Assembly (NCBI GenBank): GCA_905215395.1
Contig: CAJMQA010000137.1
Coordinates: 1-9,027 of the forward strand
Origin: an uncultured bacterium
GTDB lineage: Bacteria > Bacteroidota > Bacteroidia > Bacteroidales > Marinifilaceae
Direction: 5' to 3'
Length of the DNA stretch: 9,027 bases
Below the pieces are notes generated by a model. That model did not search any database. It was not told the origin of the DNA and was given only the letters and a program-made list of their open reading frames with translations. Position 1 is the stretch's first letter. Each line of letters opens with the position of its first letter. This document shows positions 1 to 7,744 of this stretch, piece after piece. The position numbers and the translations under genes were made by a program.

Positions 1-1940
1 AATTGGGTGATACATTCTTGTAGTTGGGCTGGGCTTCCCAGACGATACTCACCGAAATTAGAATAAGAGGTGATAGCAATAACCGGGTCTACATCGAATT
101 TTTTAACGGCATCATAAGTGAGTACTGTCACATATTCCAGGGTTTCAGCAGAGGGGTGGCTGTTAACTGTTGTGTCGGCCAGAAAATAGGTACCCCGTTT
201 GGTTGTGGCTATATGCATTCCGGCTGCATATTTACAGCAAGGCTGTAATCCGATTACTTCTTTGGCTTTGTCAAGTACTTCTTTATAAGGCGAAATCACT
301 CCGGAAATAAAACCATCCGCTTCTCCTGCCTCCAGCATCATTAATCCGATGTAATTGGGATCAATCATTTTTAGTTCTGCTTTTGTTTTGGAAATTCCCT
401 GACGTTGCATCTTCTGGTAATACAGTTCGGTGTAGCGTTTCAAGGTTTCCTCCTCCCGGTTAGGGTCAAAAATCCGGAGTCCGGGAATAGAGATTTTGTT
501 TTTGCGGATTTTTTCCTCTATGATCTGGGTTTCTCCAATCAGAATCGGATAAGCAATTTTTTCTGTAGTCAGCTCTTGAGCTGCTTGTAGTATTTTCAGA
601 TTTGTTCCTTCTGCAAATACAACTCTTTTGGGGTTCGCTTTGGCTTTGTGTGTCATTAAGCGCATAAGTCCGTTTTCGAGACCAATGCGTTTTTCCAGAT
701 TTTCCCGGTAAGCCTCCCAATCTTCTATATTTTTCCGGGCAATACCGGAATCAATGGCAGCTTTGGCGACTGCCGGAGCGACGCAACTGATCAGACGGTT
801 GTCCAAGGCTTTAGGAATAATATAATTCCTGTCGAAAGATATGGCTGGATCGTGATAAGCCATTTTTACATTTTCTGGTACAGGTTCTTTCGTCAGATCG
901 GCAATTGCATGTGCTGCTGCTAATTTCATTTCTTCATTGATGCCTTTGGCCTGTACGTCCAAGGCTCCCCGAAAGATGTATGGAAAGCCTAAAACGTTGT
1001 TGATCTGATTGGGAAAATCAGAACGACCGGTAGCAAAGATGATATCGGGTCTGGAATGCATTGCTTTTTCATAACTGATTTCCGGGTTGGGATTTGCCAA
1101 TGCAAAGACAATGGGGTCTTTGGCCATGCTTTGAACCATTTTTTCTGTTAGAATATCGGCAATAGATAATCCCAGAAATACGTCTGCGTCCACCAATGCC
1201 TCTTCCAGTGTACGGGCATGGGTTTCTACGGCAAATTCCTGTTTTTCTGAATTCAATCCTGCCCGTCCCTGGTAGATTACCCCTTTGCTATCGCACATAA
1301 TGATATGCTCTTTTTTTACTCCCAGGCTCCGGTAGAACCGGGCACAGGAAATAGCTGCTGCTCCTGCTCCGTTGACTACAACACGGATGTCACCGATATG
1401 CTTGCCGTTGAGTTCCAGGGCGTTTAGCAAACCTGCACCGGAAATAATGGCAGTCCCGTGCTGATCATCATGCATGACCGGAATGTCCAGTTCCGCTTTC
1501 AGGCGTCGTTCTATCTCAAAACATTCCGGAGCTTTGATGTCTTCCAGGTTTATCCCCCCGAAAGTCGGAGCGATCATTTTTACGGTCTGGATAAATTCAT
1601 TTACATTTTTAGTATTGACTTCAATATCAAATACGTCAATGTCTGCGAATATTTTGAATAACAATCCCTTGCCTTCCATAACCGGTTTCCCGGCCAATGC
1701 TCCGATGTCTCCCAGACCTAATACGGCCGTACCGTTGGAGATCACTGCCACCAGATTGCTTTTAGCAGTGTAGCGGTATGCATCCGCCGGATTCTTTTCT
1801 ATGGCCAGACAAGGTTGGGCTACCCCGGGAGAGTATGCCAGTGATAAATCGTGTTGAGTACTATGAGGCTTTGTCGGAATGACTTCAATTTTTCCGGGAC
1901 GCCCCGTTTCATGATATTTTAAAGCTTCATTTGTTTCCAT
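1..1940 (-). CDS. maeB: NADP-dependent malic enzyme, MaeB type, with C-terminal phosphotransacetylase-like domain (3' end cut by window edge)
   Basis: Oxidative decarboxylation of malate to pyruvate with reduction of NAD(P) in the cytoplasm is the known role of this family. I translated the frame from the ATG at 1940-1938; it stays open for 646 codons to the left edge. It opens like E. coli MaeB, with PGKIEVIPTKP and then LAYSPGVA (residues 34-41, catalytic-type Tyr36). MEGKG carries the candidate catalytic Lys91, and metal-ligand motifs are NLED (131-134) and HDDQHGTA (157-164). A Rossmann GAGAAA motif lies at 191-196. From about residue 433 (NPKRVVFAEG) a phosphotransacetylase-like domain begins; in MaeB enzymes this domain is thought to be regulatory. 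E. coli MaeB is about 759 residues, so roughly 110 are missing. It is transcribed divergently from the thioredoxin-fold lipoprotein. No Shine-Dalgarno site or clear promoter is visible. NADP rather than NAD preference is inferred from family membership only. Confidence 0.95.
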   Translation of the reverse strand, partial: METNEALKYHETGRPGKIEVIPTKPHSTQHDLSLAYSPGVAQPCLAIEKNPADAYRYTAKSNLVAVISNGTAVLGLGDIGALAGKPVMEGKGLLFKIFADIDVFDIEVNTKNVNEFIQTVKMIAPTFGGINLEDIKAPECFEIERRLKAELDIPVMHDDQHGTAIISGAGLLNALELNGKHIGDIRVVVNGAGAAAISCARFYRSLGVKKEHIIMCDSKGVIYQGRAGLNSEKQEFAVETHARTLEEALVDADVFLGLSIADILTEKMVQSMAKDPIVFALANPNPEISYEKAMHSRPDIIFATGRSDFPNQINNVLGFPYIFRGALDVQAKGINEEMKLAAAHAIADLTKEPVPENVKMAYHDPAISFDRNYIIPKALDNRLISCVAPAVAKAAIDSGIARKNIEDWEAYRENLEKRIGLENGLMRLMTHKAKANPKRVVFAEGTNLKILQAAQELTTEKIAYPILIGETQIIEEKIRKNKISIPGLRIFDPNREEETLKRYTELYYQKMQRQGISKTKAELKMIDPNYIGLMMLEAGEADGFISGVISPYKEVLDKAKEVIGLQPCCKYAAGMHIATTKRGTYFLADTTVNSHPSAETLEYVTVLTYDAVKKFDVDPVIAITSYSNFGEYRLGSPAQLQECITQ

Positions 1941-2021
1941 ATAATGGTGGGTTTAGTTTTTATTTATGCATCAGAAATTTTTACGAATTTCGCATAAAAG
2001 CTGGAAAAAAATTCATGATTC

Positions 2022-2040
2022 AGGTTAAATAAAGGTTAAA
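2022..2040. repeat. Direct repeat AGGTTAAA x2 in the divergent intergenic region
   Basis: AGGTTAAA occurs at 2022-2029 and again at 2033-2040, an 11-bp period of about one helical turn. It lies in the 171-bp gap between the divergent maeB and lipoprotein starts. The rest of this gap is AT-rich. A sequence resembling a Bacteroidetes -7 box (AACCTTTG, 2039-2046) overlaps the second copy, but has no matching -33 box. A regulator-binding site is possible; nothing in the sequence proves it. Confidence 0.3.
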
Positions 2041-2111
2041 CCTTTGCATTTTGGTATAATAGAAGCTGTAGTGTGTTAAATTGCAGCATTAAAAAATTAA
2101 TTGGAAATAAT

Positions 2112-3458
2112 ATGACAAAATTTTGTTTTCTTGCAATTCTTGCATTGACAGTGATGTCATGCAATAGTGCGTCAAAAACAACTGTAGGTATTCATATCGA
2201 AGGAGCTCAGGGTGATCTGAAAGCTGCTGTTGTAACAAAAGATTCGACCTACATGGTTGCATTTGATTCTACTGGTTCGGCTGTGGTTGTTTTAGCTGAA
2301 GACCTGAAGCCGGGATATGCTACTTTAAATTGTGGAAGAGTTCAGGTTCCGGTTTATATTGAACCGGGCAAAAGCTTTGATGCTTCTATAAAAATAGAAG
2401 CCCGTAAAGTGGATGTGAATTTTACCGGTGAAGGAGCGAAGAAGAATGAGTATCTGAATAATGAAAACGTATTGAGGTATTTCCCGGATTTTAAAGCCGA
2501 TGAGGCTGGTTTCCTTGCTGATTTGAAGGAACAGGAGGCAAAGTTCAATGCTCTGCTGGATAGTATGAAATTTGATGATCCCTTTACTCAGCTGGAGAAA
2601 AAGAGAATTCATTATATGATATATTCTTTAATGCCTAATTATCCTTCTTATCATCCTTATTATTCTGAAGAGAAAGATTACCGGCCTTCTGACAATTTCT
2701 TTAATGAGCTGAAAGCTGCTGTACAGGAAGAAGAGGCATTGATCGATATGCCGGAATATCAGTCTGCTCTGACTGGTTTTGTCAGTTTGTACAGCACTAA
2801 AGATTTACAACAAGCCGATCCGCTGGGAAATACCAAGGCCAGATTGAATTATGTGAATCAGAATATCGGTAGCCCGGTGATAGCTTGCTTCCTGGTAGAT
2901 AAGTTTGCTACTGATTATGTAGGTCGTTATGGTGTAGATGCTATAGAAGAAATTACTCCGATTTATAACTCAAAAGTAACCTGTCCTGAGAAAAAAGCTA
3001 AATTTGACGAATTATGTGCAAAATGGGCTAAAATTACTAAAGGCCAGCCTTCGCCTTCTTTCAAATGTTTGGATATTAACGGAAACGAAGTGAGCCTGGC
3101 TGATCTGGCAGGAAAATATGTGTACATTGACGTATGGGCAACCTGGTGTGGTCCGTGCCGTGGCGAGATTCCTCACCTGAAGAAGCTGGAGCATAAATAC
3201 AAAGGTAAAAACATCCATTTTGTCAGTATCTCTTGCGATCAGGATAAAGCAGCCTGGGAAAAAATGGTAAAGGAAGACAAACTGGGAGGGATTCAGTTAC
3301 ACTTCGGAAAAGACCAGAGTTTTATGGATGAATATATGATCCGTGGTATTCCAAGATTTATCCTGCTGGATCGTGAAGGTAAAATCATAGAATCAAATGC
3401 AAGCCGTCCTTCTAATCCTAAAACAGTAGAGACTTTCAATGCTTTGGAAGGTATTTAA
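2112..3458 (+). CDS. TlpA-like thioredoxin-fold lipoprotein
   Basis: This is a predicted envelope lipoprotein of 448 residues with a C-terminal thiol-disulfide oxidoreductase domain. I chose the ATG at 2112 rather than the GTG at 2073. From 2112 the protein starts with a short lysine-containing n-region, a hydrophobic stretch and a lipobox-like TVMSC with Cys17 as the lipidation site; the longer start would bury this signal. The N-terminal region, to about residue 110, is beta-rich and resembles the DUF4369-type domains that precede thioredoxin domains in Bacteroidetes. A charged, probably helical middle region follows. The thioredoxin part has WCGPC with Cys346 and Cys349, and a cis-proline motif RGIPRF about 65 residues later. 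Substrate is unknown: reduction of periplasmic disulfides or cytochrome c maturation are the usual roles of the family. It appears monocistronic and ends four bases before a strong terminator. Domain assignment is firm; specific function is not. Confidence 0.9.
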   Translation: MTKFCFLAILALTVMSCNSASKTTVGIHIEGAQGDLKAAVVTKDSTYMVAFDSTGSAVVVLAEDLKPGYATLNCGRVQVPVYIEPGKSFDASIKIEARKVDVNFTGEGAKKNEYLNNENVLRYFPDFKADEAGFLADLKEQEAKFNALLDSMKFDDPFTQLEKKRIHYMIYSLMPNYPSYHPYYSEEKDYRPSDNFFNELKAAVQEEEALIDMPEYQSALTGFVSLYSTKDLQQADPLGNTKARLNYVNQNIGSPVIACFLVDKFATDYVGRYGVDAIEEITPIYNSKVTCPEKKAKFDELCAKWAKITKGQPSPSFKCLDINGNEVSLADLAGKYVYIDVWATWCGPCRGEIPHLKKLEHKYKGKNIHFVSISCDQDKAAWEKMVKEDKLGGIQLHFGKDQSFMDEYMIRGIPRFILLDREGKIIESNASRPSNPKTVETFNALEGI

Positions 3459-3461
3459 TAT

Positions 3462-3491
3462 AAAAGAGATGTGAATTTTCACATCTCTTTT
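3462..3491. terminator. Bidirectional rho-independent terminator between convergent genes
   Basis: The arm AAAAGAGATGTGAA (3462-3475) pairs perfectly over 14 bp with TTCACATCTCTTTT (3478-3491). T residues continue to 3494 on the plus strand, and the A-rich left arm supplies a short U-run for minus-strand transcripts. It starts four bases after the lipoprotein stop codon. It also abuts the gldA stop codon (3493-3495), so it can serve both converging transcripts. Confidence 0.9.
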
Positions 3492-3492
3492 T

Positions 3493-4404
3493 TTACTTTT
3501 GATTTGTCAACTGTCGGAACACCTCCTCCAATTTATATTCTTCTGCCCTGAGTTCAATGATGGGACATTCATGTGCGGCTGCAAGTTTAAAAAGTTGAAT
3601 CCTGGGATCTTCCTTTCCTTTTGTACTCAGTATCCAGCTGTCGGGAGAGAAGCAGTCCATTGTCTCAAACAATTGGGTATCCCTGAGCCATCCTGTATTT
3701 GTACCGGCTGCAAAACGAACGTGAAGGGTCAAGTGGTGTCCGGATAAAGTATGAATTTCTTCTTTGGGTTTATCAGCAATGATTTTTCCCTGATTGATGA
3801 TGATTACCCGGTCACAAATGGCTTCTACTTCCTGCATAATATGGGTAGACAACAAAACTGTCTTATCTTTTCCGGCCTGAATGATCAGATTTCGTATTTC
3901 TTCCAGTTGATTCGGATCAAGGCCTGTCATAGGTTCATCCAGTATCAGTATTTCCGGATCGTGTATCAGGGCCTGTGCCAATCCTACTCTTTGCCGGTAG
4001 CCTTTGGATAACTGACCAATTTTTTTCCGGGTTTCCGGCCCTAGTCCGGTGAGCTCCATGATCTCTTTGATGTGTTTCCGGGTTTGCGGAATATGATAGA
4101 GATTAGCTATGTGTAACAGATATTCCTGAATATACATATCCGGATATAAGGGATTATGTTCGGGTAAATAACCTATGCATTTTTTGACTTGTAAAGGAAA
4201 TTTGCGGATGTCTTTTCCACAGACTTTTACCTCTCCCTCGAAATCATCCAGGCATCCGGTAATGATTTTCATTGTAGTGGATTTCCCGGCTCCGTTGGGA
4301 CCGAGAAAACCTGTGATTTCTCCTTTGTGTAAAGTGAAACTGACATTGTCTAACGCCTTTTGTCTGCCATAAAATTTATTGACCTGATTCAGAACGATAC
4401 TCAT
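3493..4404 (-). CDS. gldA: ABC transporter ATP-binding protein, GldA-like
   Basis: This is the ATPase subunit of an ABC exporter, 303 residues. It would act at the cytoplasmic face of the inner membrane with separate permease subunits. Visible motifs are Walker A GPNGAGKS (35-42), an atypical Q-loop GYLPEHNPLY with Glu82 in place of Gln, ABC signature LSKGYRQR (132-139), Walker B ILILDEP (152-158), D-loop GLD (161-163) and H-loop His188. The Q-loop wording, GLDPNQLEEIRN and STHIMQEVEAICDRVIIIN closely recall Flavobacterium GldA, a protein needed for gliding. The family is also found in non-gliding Bacteroidales, where the role is unclear. The last 80 or so residues form the usual poorly conserved C-terminal extension. 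The start is 6 bp after the mutL stop, so the gene is probably co-transcribed with mutL. The permease partners GldF and GldG are not in this window. Confidence 0.85.
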   Translation of the reverse strand: MSIVLNQVNKFYGRQKALDNVSFTLHKGEITGFLGPNGAGKSTTMKIITGCLDDFEGEVKVCGKDIRKFPLQVKKCIGYLPEHNPLYPDMYIQEYLLHIANLYHIPQTRKHIKEIMELTGLGPETRKKIGQLSKGYRQRVGLAQALIHDPEILILDEPMTGLDPNQLEEIRNLIIQAGKDKTVLLSTHIMQEVEAICDRVIIINQGKIIADKPKEEIHTLSGHHLTLHVRFAAGTNTGWLRDTQLFETMDCFSPDSWILSTKGKEDPRIQLFKLAAAHECPIIELRAEEYKLEEVFRQLTNQK

Positions 4405-4410
4405 ATGTAT

Positions 4411-6270
4411 TTATTTAAACCAACTGTTTACATCTTCATATTTCAGAATGTGAATGATAGTTTTGCCATCGGCTGTGAAATGATGATGTTTACAGGCGAA
4501 AAGCTGATCAGTCATTTGGCTCATCTCTTCACAACTCAAAGGGGTATTGTATCCGATAGCGGCAGCTTTGGCAAGTGCGAGGATAATACGCTCCTGCATT
4601 TTGTCGCGGAGATTTCCCTCTGTGTTTTTATAGTATTCAATTAATTCAATCAGGATCTCTTTTGCGTGACTGTAAGAGAGATCCGGAGGGGTAGCGTGAA
4701 TGGCATAACCGTTTTTGCCGGATACACTCAGTTCAAATCCGAGGTGTTCCAGATCCGGAAGCAGATCTCCGATCAGAACAAAGTCTGAAGGTGGAAGTTC
4801 CAGTATTTCAGGGAAAAGATTTTTTTGTCCGGCAATCTTACGGACATTCAGTGTTGCCAGATATTTTTCAAATAGTATGCGTTCGTGCGCTCTTTTCTGA
4901 TCGACCAGCATCAATCCGCTTTGTACCGGAGTAACGATATACCTGCCTTTGATCTGAAAAAAGCAATTATTAGAAGACAAAGCCGGATTTGTAGATTCTG
5001 ACATTTCCGGAATGCAGGTTTGTACCGCTTCTTCTTTTTCTTTTAATCCATCAAATAAAATGTCCCAGTTCGCAGGAACCTTTTCCCGATGGGAATGTGA
5101 GGCTGATAGAGGTTTTTGCTCAAAATCTGAATCTTCCGGTGTTATTTTGCCACTCTCTCCGTAATTGAAAGGATTATAACTTGGATTATAGTGAATACGT
5201 GGTACGTAAGGCTCAATCTTTCCCAGGGCAGGTGCTGAATATTCAATGTTGCCTTCTGTGTCAAAATCCAAAGGAGGGGTAATATTGAATTTTCCCAGAG
5301 CCTCTTTGATGCCCGCCATCAGTATCTGGAAGAAATCTGTTTCATTCTGGAATTTGATTTCTGTCTTGGTCGGATGGATGTTGACATCTATCAAGGAAGG
5401 ATCTACTGTGAAGTAAATGAAGTAGGATGGGATACAATCCGGAGAAAGTAAACCGGAATAGGCTTCCATAACTGCTTTATGAAAAAACTGGTGTTTCATA
5501 AAGCGGTTGTTGACAAAGAAAAATTGTTCGCCATAGGTTTTCCGGGCCTGTTCCGGGCTGCATATAAAGCCTTTGATATATACCAGGCCTGTTTCACAGT
5601 CTATATTGATGAGCCTGGAGTTAATGGATTTACCCATCAGATTGACGATCCGTTGCCGCAATGCTGAGGCCGGAAGGTTGTATAAGGTATTCCCGTTATT
5701 GGATAAACTGAAAGAAACATCGGAATTGGTCAATGCTACCCGCATAAATTCATTGATGATATTTCGTAGTTCAGTTGTATCTGATTTCAGGAATTTCCGG
5801 CGGGCAGGAATATTATAAAATAAATTTTTTACCGCAATATTCGATCCTTTAGGGGTATTGATGGATTCCTGACTTTTCAGTTCAGAAGCTGCAATGAAAA
5901 TGCAGGTGCCTAATTCATCTTCAGCTTGCCGGGTTTTTAGTTCAACTTCTGCAACTGAGGCGATAGAAGGTAAAGCTTCTCCCCTGAATCCCAGAGTGTT
6001 GATATTGAACAGGTCTTGTGCTGAAGCGATTTTAGATGTTGCATGCCGTTCGAATGCCATGCGGGCATCCATAGGTGACATACCTTTCCCGTCATCGATG
6101 ACCTGAATGACAGCTTTCCCGACATTTTTCAGTACGACTTGTATATTTTTGGCTCCGGCATCAATTGCGTTTTCCATCAACTCTTTTACAACAGAAGCCG
6201 GGCGTTGGACAACTTCTCCGGCTGCGATCTGATTTGCAACAGAATCTGGTAGTAAATGAACGATATCCAT
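4411..6270 (-). CDS. mutL: DNA mismatch repair protein MutL
   Basis: MutL is the ATP-dependent matchmaker that couples MutS mismatch recognition to strand removal. The protein is 619 residues, normal for the family. The N-terminal GHKL ATPase is complete. It begins with the family hallmark NQIAAGEVVQRPASVVKEL, with Glu30 and Asn34 as catalytic and Mg-binding positions. DDGKGM follows at 59-64 and GFRGEAL at 94-100. A transducer domain follows to about residue 335, then a low-complexity linker to about 430, then a C-terminal dimerisation domain. In that domain the nuclease-type DQHA(x)2E(x)4E motif reads DQKRAHERILFE (457-468), with Lys459 replacing the usual His. The later Cys-containing motifs are also weak (ALAKAAAIGYN and FACKHHHFTADGK). 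The gene is 8 bp downstream of the small membrane protein and 6 bp upstream of gldA, indicating an operon. No Shine-Dalgarno site is seen. Confidence 0.97.
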   Translation of the reverse strand: MDIVHLLPDSVANQIAAGEVVQRPASVVKELMENAIDAGAKNIQVVLKNVGKAVIQVIDDGKGMSPMDARMAFERHATSKIASAQDLFNINTLGFRGEALPSIASVAEVELKTRQAEDELGTCIFIAASELKSQESINTPKGSNIAVKNLFYNIPARRKFLKSDTTELRNIINEFMRVALTNSDVSFSLSNNGNTLYNLPASALRQRIVNLMGKSINSRLINIDCETGLVYIKGFICSPEQARKTYGEQFFFVNNRFMKHQFFHKAVMEAYSGLLSPDCIPSYFIYFTVDPSLIDVNIHPTKTEIKFQNETDFFQILMAGIKEALGKFNITPPLDFDTEGNIEYSAPALGKIEPYVPRIHYNPSYNPFNYGESGKITPEDSDFEQKPLSASHSHREKVPANWDILFDGLKEKEEAVQTCIPEMSESTNPALSSNNCFFQIKGRYIVTPVQSGLMLVDQKRAHERILFEKYLATLNVRKIAGQKNLFPEILELPPSDFVLIGDLLPDLEHLGFELSVSGKNGYAIHATPPDLSYSHAKEILIELIEYYKNTEGNLRDKMQERIILALAKAAAIGYNTPLSCEEMSQMTDQLFACKHHHFTADGKTIIHILKYEDVNSWFK

Positions 6271-6278
6271 AAAAAAAT

Positions 6279-6596
6279 TTAAAGTCCGAAAAAGCGCAGA
6301 ATGCCCTCCGGATTTTTGATAAATACATAAAAAGCTACCAGGAATAACATGATCAGGATCATGAATACCCGGATTGTATGGGAAGAATTGAGTCCGTTCC
6401 GGGCTGACTTCCGTTTTTCAAATTCTTTGCGGAGTTGTCCTTTAACATCTGGTATATATTGGCTATCGTCATCCGACAATCCGAGTTCAGCCCTAATCCT
6501 TTTTTCCCTGGCTTCTCTGGCTTCTTTCTCGGGATCCCAGTAACGGGGTTTGAGATTGAACCTTCTATATTCTGGTTTTTTAAATAATAGGAACAT
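6279..6596 (-). CDS. Small single-pass membrane protein upstream of mutL (function unknown)
   Basis: This is a protein of 105 residues with no function I can name. The N-terminal 70 residues are highly charged and basic, with the segment RRFNLKPRYWDPEKEAR followed by a probable charged helix to about residue 37 and an acidic SDDD stretch. A single hydrophobic segment spans about 76-93 (VFMILIMLFLVAFYVF), followed by a short tail KNPEGILRFFGL. This arrangement suggests a tail-anchored cytoplasmic protein. I recall small proteins with a similar RYxDPEKE-type segment beside mutL in other Bacteroidales, but could not check this. The stop lies 8 bp before the mutL start, and a promoter-like element sits just upstream, so it is probably the first gene of the mutL-gldA operon. 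Codon use and composition resemble the neighbours, supporting a real gene. Confidence 0.8.
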   Translation of the reverse strand: MFLLFKKPEYRRFNLKPRYWDPEKEAREAREKRIRAELGLSDDDSQYIPDVKGQLRKEFEKRKSARNGLNSSHTIRVFMILIMLFLVAFYVFIKNPEGILRFFGL

Positions 6597-6611
6597 ATAA
6601 ATTTTTGTTTA

Positions 6612-6619
6612 CAAAGTTA
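6612..6619 (-). promoter_or_regulatory. Probable -7 box of the mutL operon promoter
   Basis: The minus strand reads TAACTTTG, an exact match to the Bacteroidetes -7 consensus TAnnTTTG, in the 34-bp gap before the small membrane protein. Transcription would start within about 10 bases of the ATG at 6596. No good -33 TTTG is seen at the expected spacing, which lowers confidence. Confidence 0.45.
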
Positions 6620-6630
6620 GCAAATGATAT

Positions 6631-7713
6631 CTATTTCGGAGCATTTTTTTTACTGCTATGAGAACCAAAATGTTTGGTTACCCATCTTGGGACGATAAAT
6701 ACTCCGGCAAAAAGATACGGATAATAGGTAATCAGACGCCAGAGTATAGCCATGGCAATTGCCAGACCGGCACTGGGTAGAAATTCTCCCAAATATTCTT
6801 TGAAAACAAATTCTGCAAATCCACTGCCCCCGGGAGTAGGACTGACGAGCATCATGATCCACATTACTAGCTGGCGGGCAAAAATCAGGAACTGAGTGCC
6901 CCAATTGTAATGTCCTGCCCAGAATGCCATTAGAATGGCGTTTACAACCCAGTAACGGGCTGTCCAGGAGAAAAATGTAGCTCCGAAAGTCTTCAGCCAG
7001 AATGAGATCGGCATATGGCGTAATTCGTATGAATTGCGGATGATATCAGAACCGGCTTCATTGGCACTATGCCGCCATTTCCGCAGGAGCTTCAGTTTAA
7101 AACATTTCATCAACAGGTATTTCAGACCTCTCGGATTTTTGAAAAGGCCATAACTGAGAATGATCAGATATAACAATTTGATGGAATATCCTCCCACAGC
7201 AAACCAGATCAGACTTTTGCTTATTCCTTCATTAACTCCTGGCATATTCCATAAGGCACTTTGACTGACACATAGTAAAATCAGTGGGAACATCAGAATG
7301 AAATACAATTCGTCCAGAAACGAAGTTGCCATAACAATGGCAGAACTTCTGCCGACTTTTATCCCTTCCTTATTTACAAATAGAATAGCTAAACTGGTTC
7401 CTCCGATAGCCGAAGGTGTAACTGCCGATGTGAACTCCCACAAAAAAATAATCCGGATGGATTTTATCCAGCTGAGACGGTCATTTGAAAGCACCCGGAT
7501 CCGGATCACATAGCCTAGATCCCGGATAAACATACACAACAATGCTATAAAAAGCCAGAATACTGATTTCCACGTAAAAGAAATTTGTTGGAATGCGGTA
7601 ATGTCAAATTCTTTATAAAGCATATAAGACACAACTCCCAGACCGATGATGATCGGGTAAATGATCTTGTAAGGACTGATTTTCCGGGTCAGTTTTTCGT
7701 CTGATTCTTGCAT
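6631..7713 (-). CDS. Flippase-like integral membrane protein (LPG-synthase TM domain / YbhN family)
   Basis: This is a polytopic inner-membrane protein of 360 residues with about eight hydrophobic segments, near residues 15-32, 50-67, 85-113, 124-150, 168-190, 240-265, 275-292 and 313-342. It shows the hallmarks of the lysylphosphatidylglycerol synthase transmembrane family (PF03706): TPSAIGGTS at 99-107 and SPTPGGSGFAE at 291-301. The soluble aminoacyl-transferase domain of MprF is absent, so it should not make lysyl-PG. Stand-alone members are regarded as possible lipid or glycolipid flippases, and the substrate here is unknown. The C-terminus is basic (KKNAPK). Unlike its neighbours it has a strong Shine-Dalgarno sequence. 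The stop lies 34 bp before the next gene on the same strand, with no terminator between, so some read-through into the mutL operon is possible. Confidence 0.88.
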   Translation of the reverse strand: MQESDEKLTRKISPYKIIYPIIIGLGVVSYMLYKEFDITAFQQISFTWKSVFWLFIALLCMFIRDLGYVIRIRVLSNDRLSWIKSIRIIFLWEFTSAVTPSAIGGTSLAILFVNKEGIKVGRSSAIVMATSFLDELYFILMFPLILLCVSQSALWNMPGVNEGISKSLIWFAVGGYSIKLLYLIILSYGLFKNPRGLKYLLMKCFKLKLLRKWRHSANEAGSDIIRNSYELRHMPISFWLKTFGATFFSWTARYWVVNAILMAFWAGHYNWGTQFLIFARQLVMWIMMLVSPTPGGSGFAEFVFKEYLGEFLPSAGLAIAMAILWRLITYYPYLFAGVFIVPRWVTKHFGSHSSKKNAPK

Positions 7714-7720
7714 TCCTCCT
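7714..7720 (-). promoter_or_regulatory. Strong Shine-Dalgarno AGGAGGA set directly against the start codon
   Basis: The minus strand reads AGGAGGA immediately followed by the ATG at 7713. The core lies only one or two bases from the start, closer than the usual 5-9. The other genes in the window lack such a site. No other in-frame ATG occurs until about residue 31, inside the first membrane segment, so this start is still preferred. Confidence 0.55.
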
Positions 7721-7736
7721 AAGTTATTTAACTCCC

Positions 7737-7744
7737 TAAAGTTA
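7737..7744 (-). promoter_or_regulatory. Possible -7 box for the flippase-like gene
   Basis: The minus strand reads TAACTTTA, seven of eight matches to TAnnTTTG, placed to give a leader of about 15-20 bases that contains the Shine-Dalgarno site. No -33 TTTG is seen at 19-20 bases upstream, so this is tentative. Confidence 0.3.

Noticed and set aside
466..720. 84-codon open frame on the minus strand inside the malic enzyme gene
   Set aside because: It lies in a different frame from the well-supported MaeB reading, and its Ser/Arg/Lys-rich product looks like an out-of-frame shadow.
1474..1773. 99-codon plus-strand open frame opposite the malic enzyme gene
   Set aside because: It is antisense to highly conserved MaeB coding sequence, with no start signals or recognisable domain.
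2051..2060. TATAAT-like -10 box upstream of the lipoprotein gene
   Set aside because: It matches the E. coli consensus, not the Bacteroidetes one, and has no -35 partner. It is likely chance in AT-rich DNA.
2073..2111. GTG start 39 bases upstream for the thioredoxin-fold lipoprotein
   Set aside because: It would add 13 residues before the signal peptide and bury the n-region. The ATG at 2112 gives a standard lipoprotein signal.
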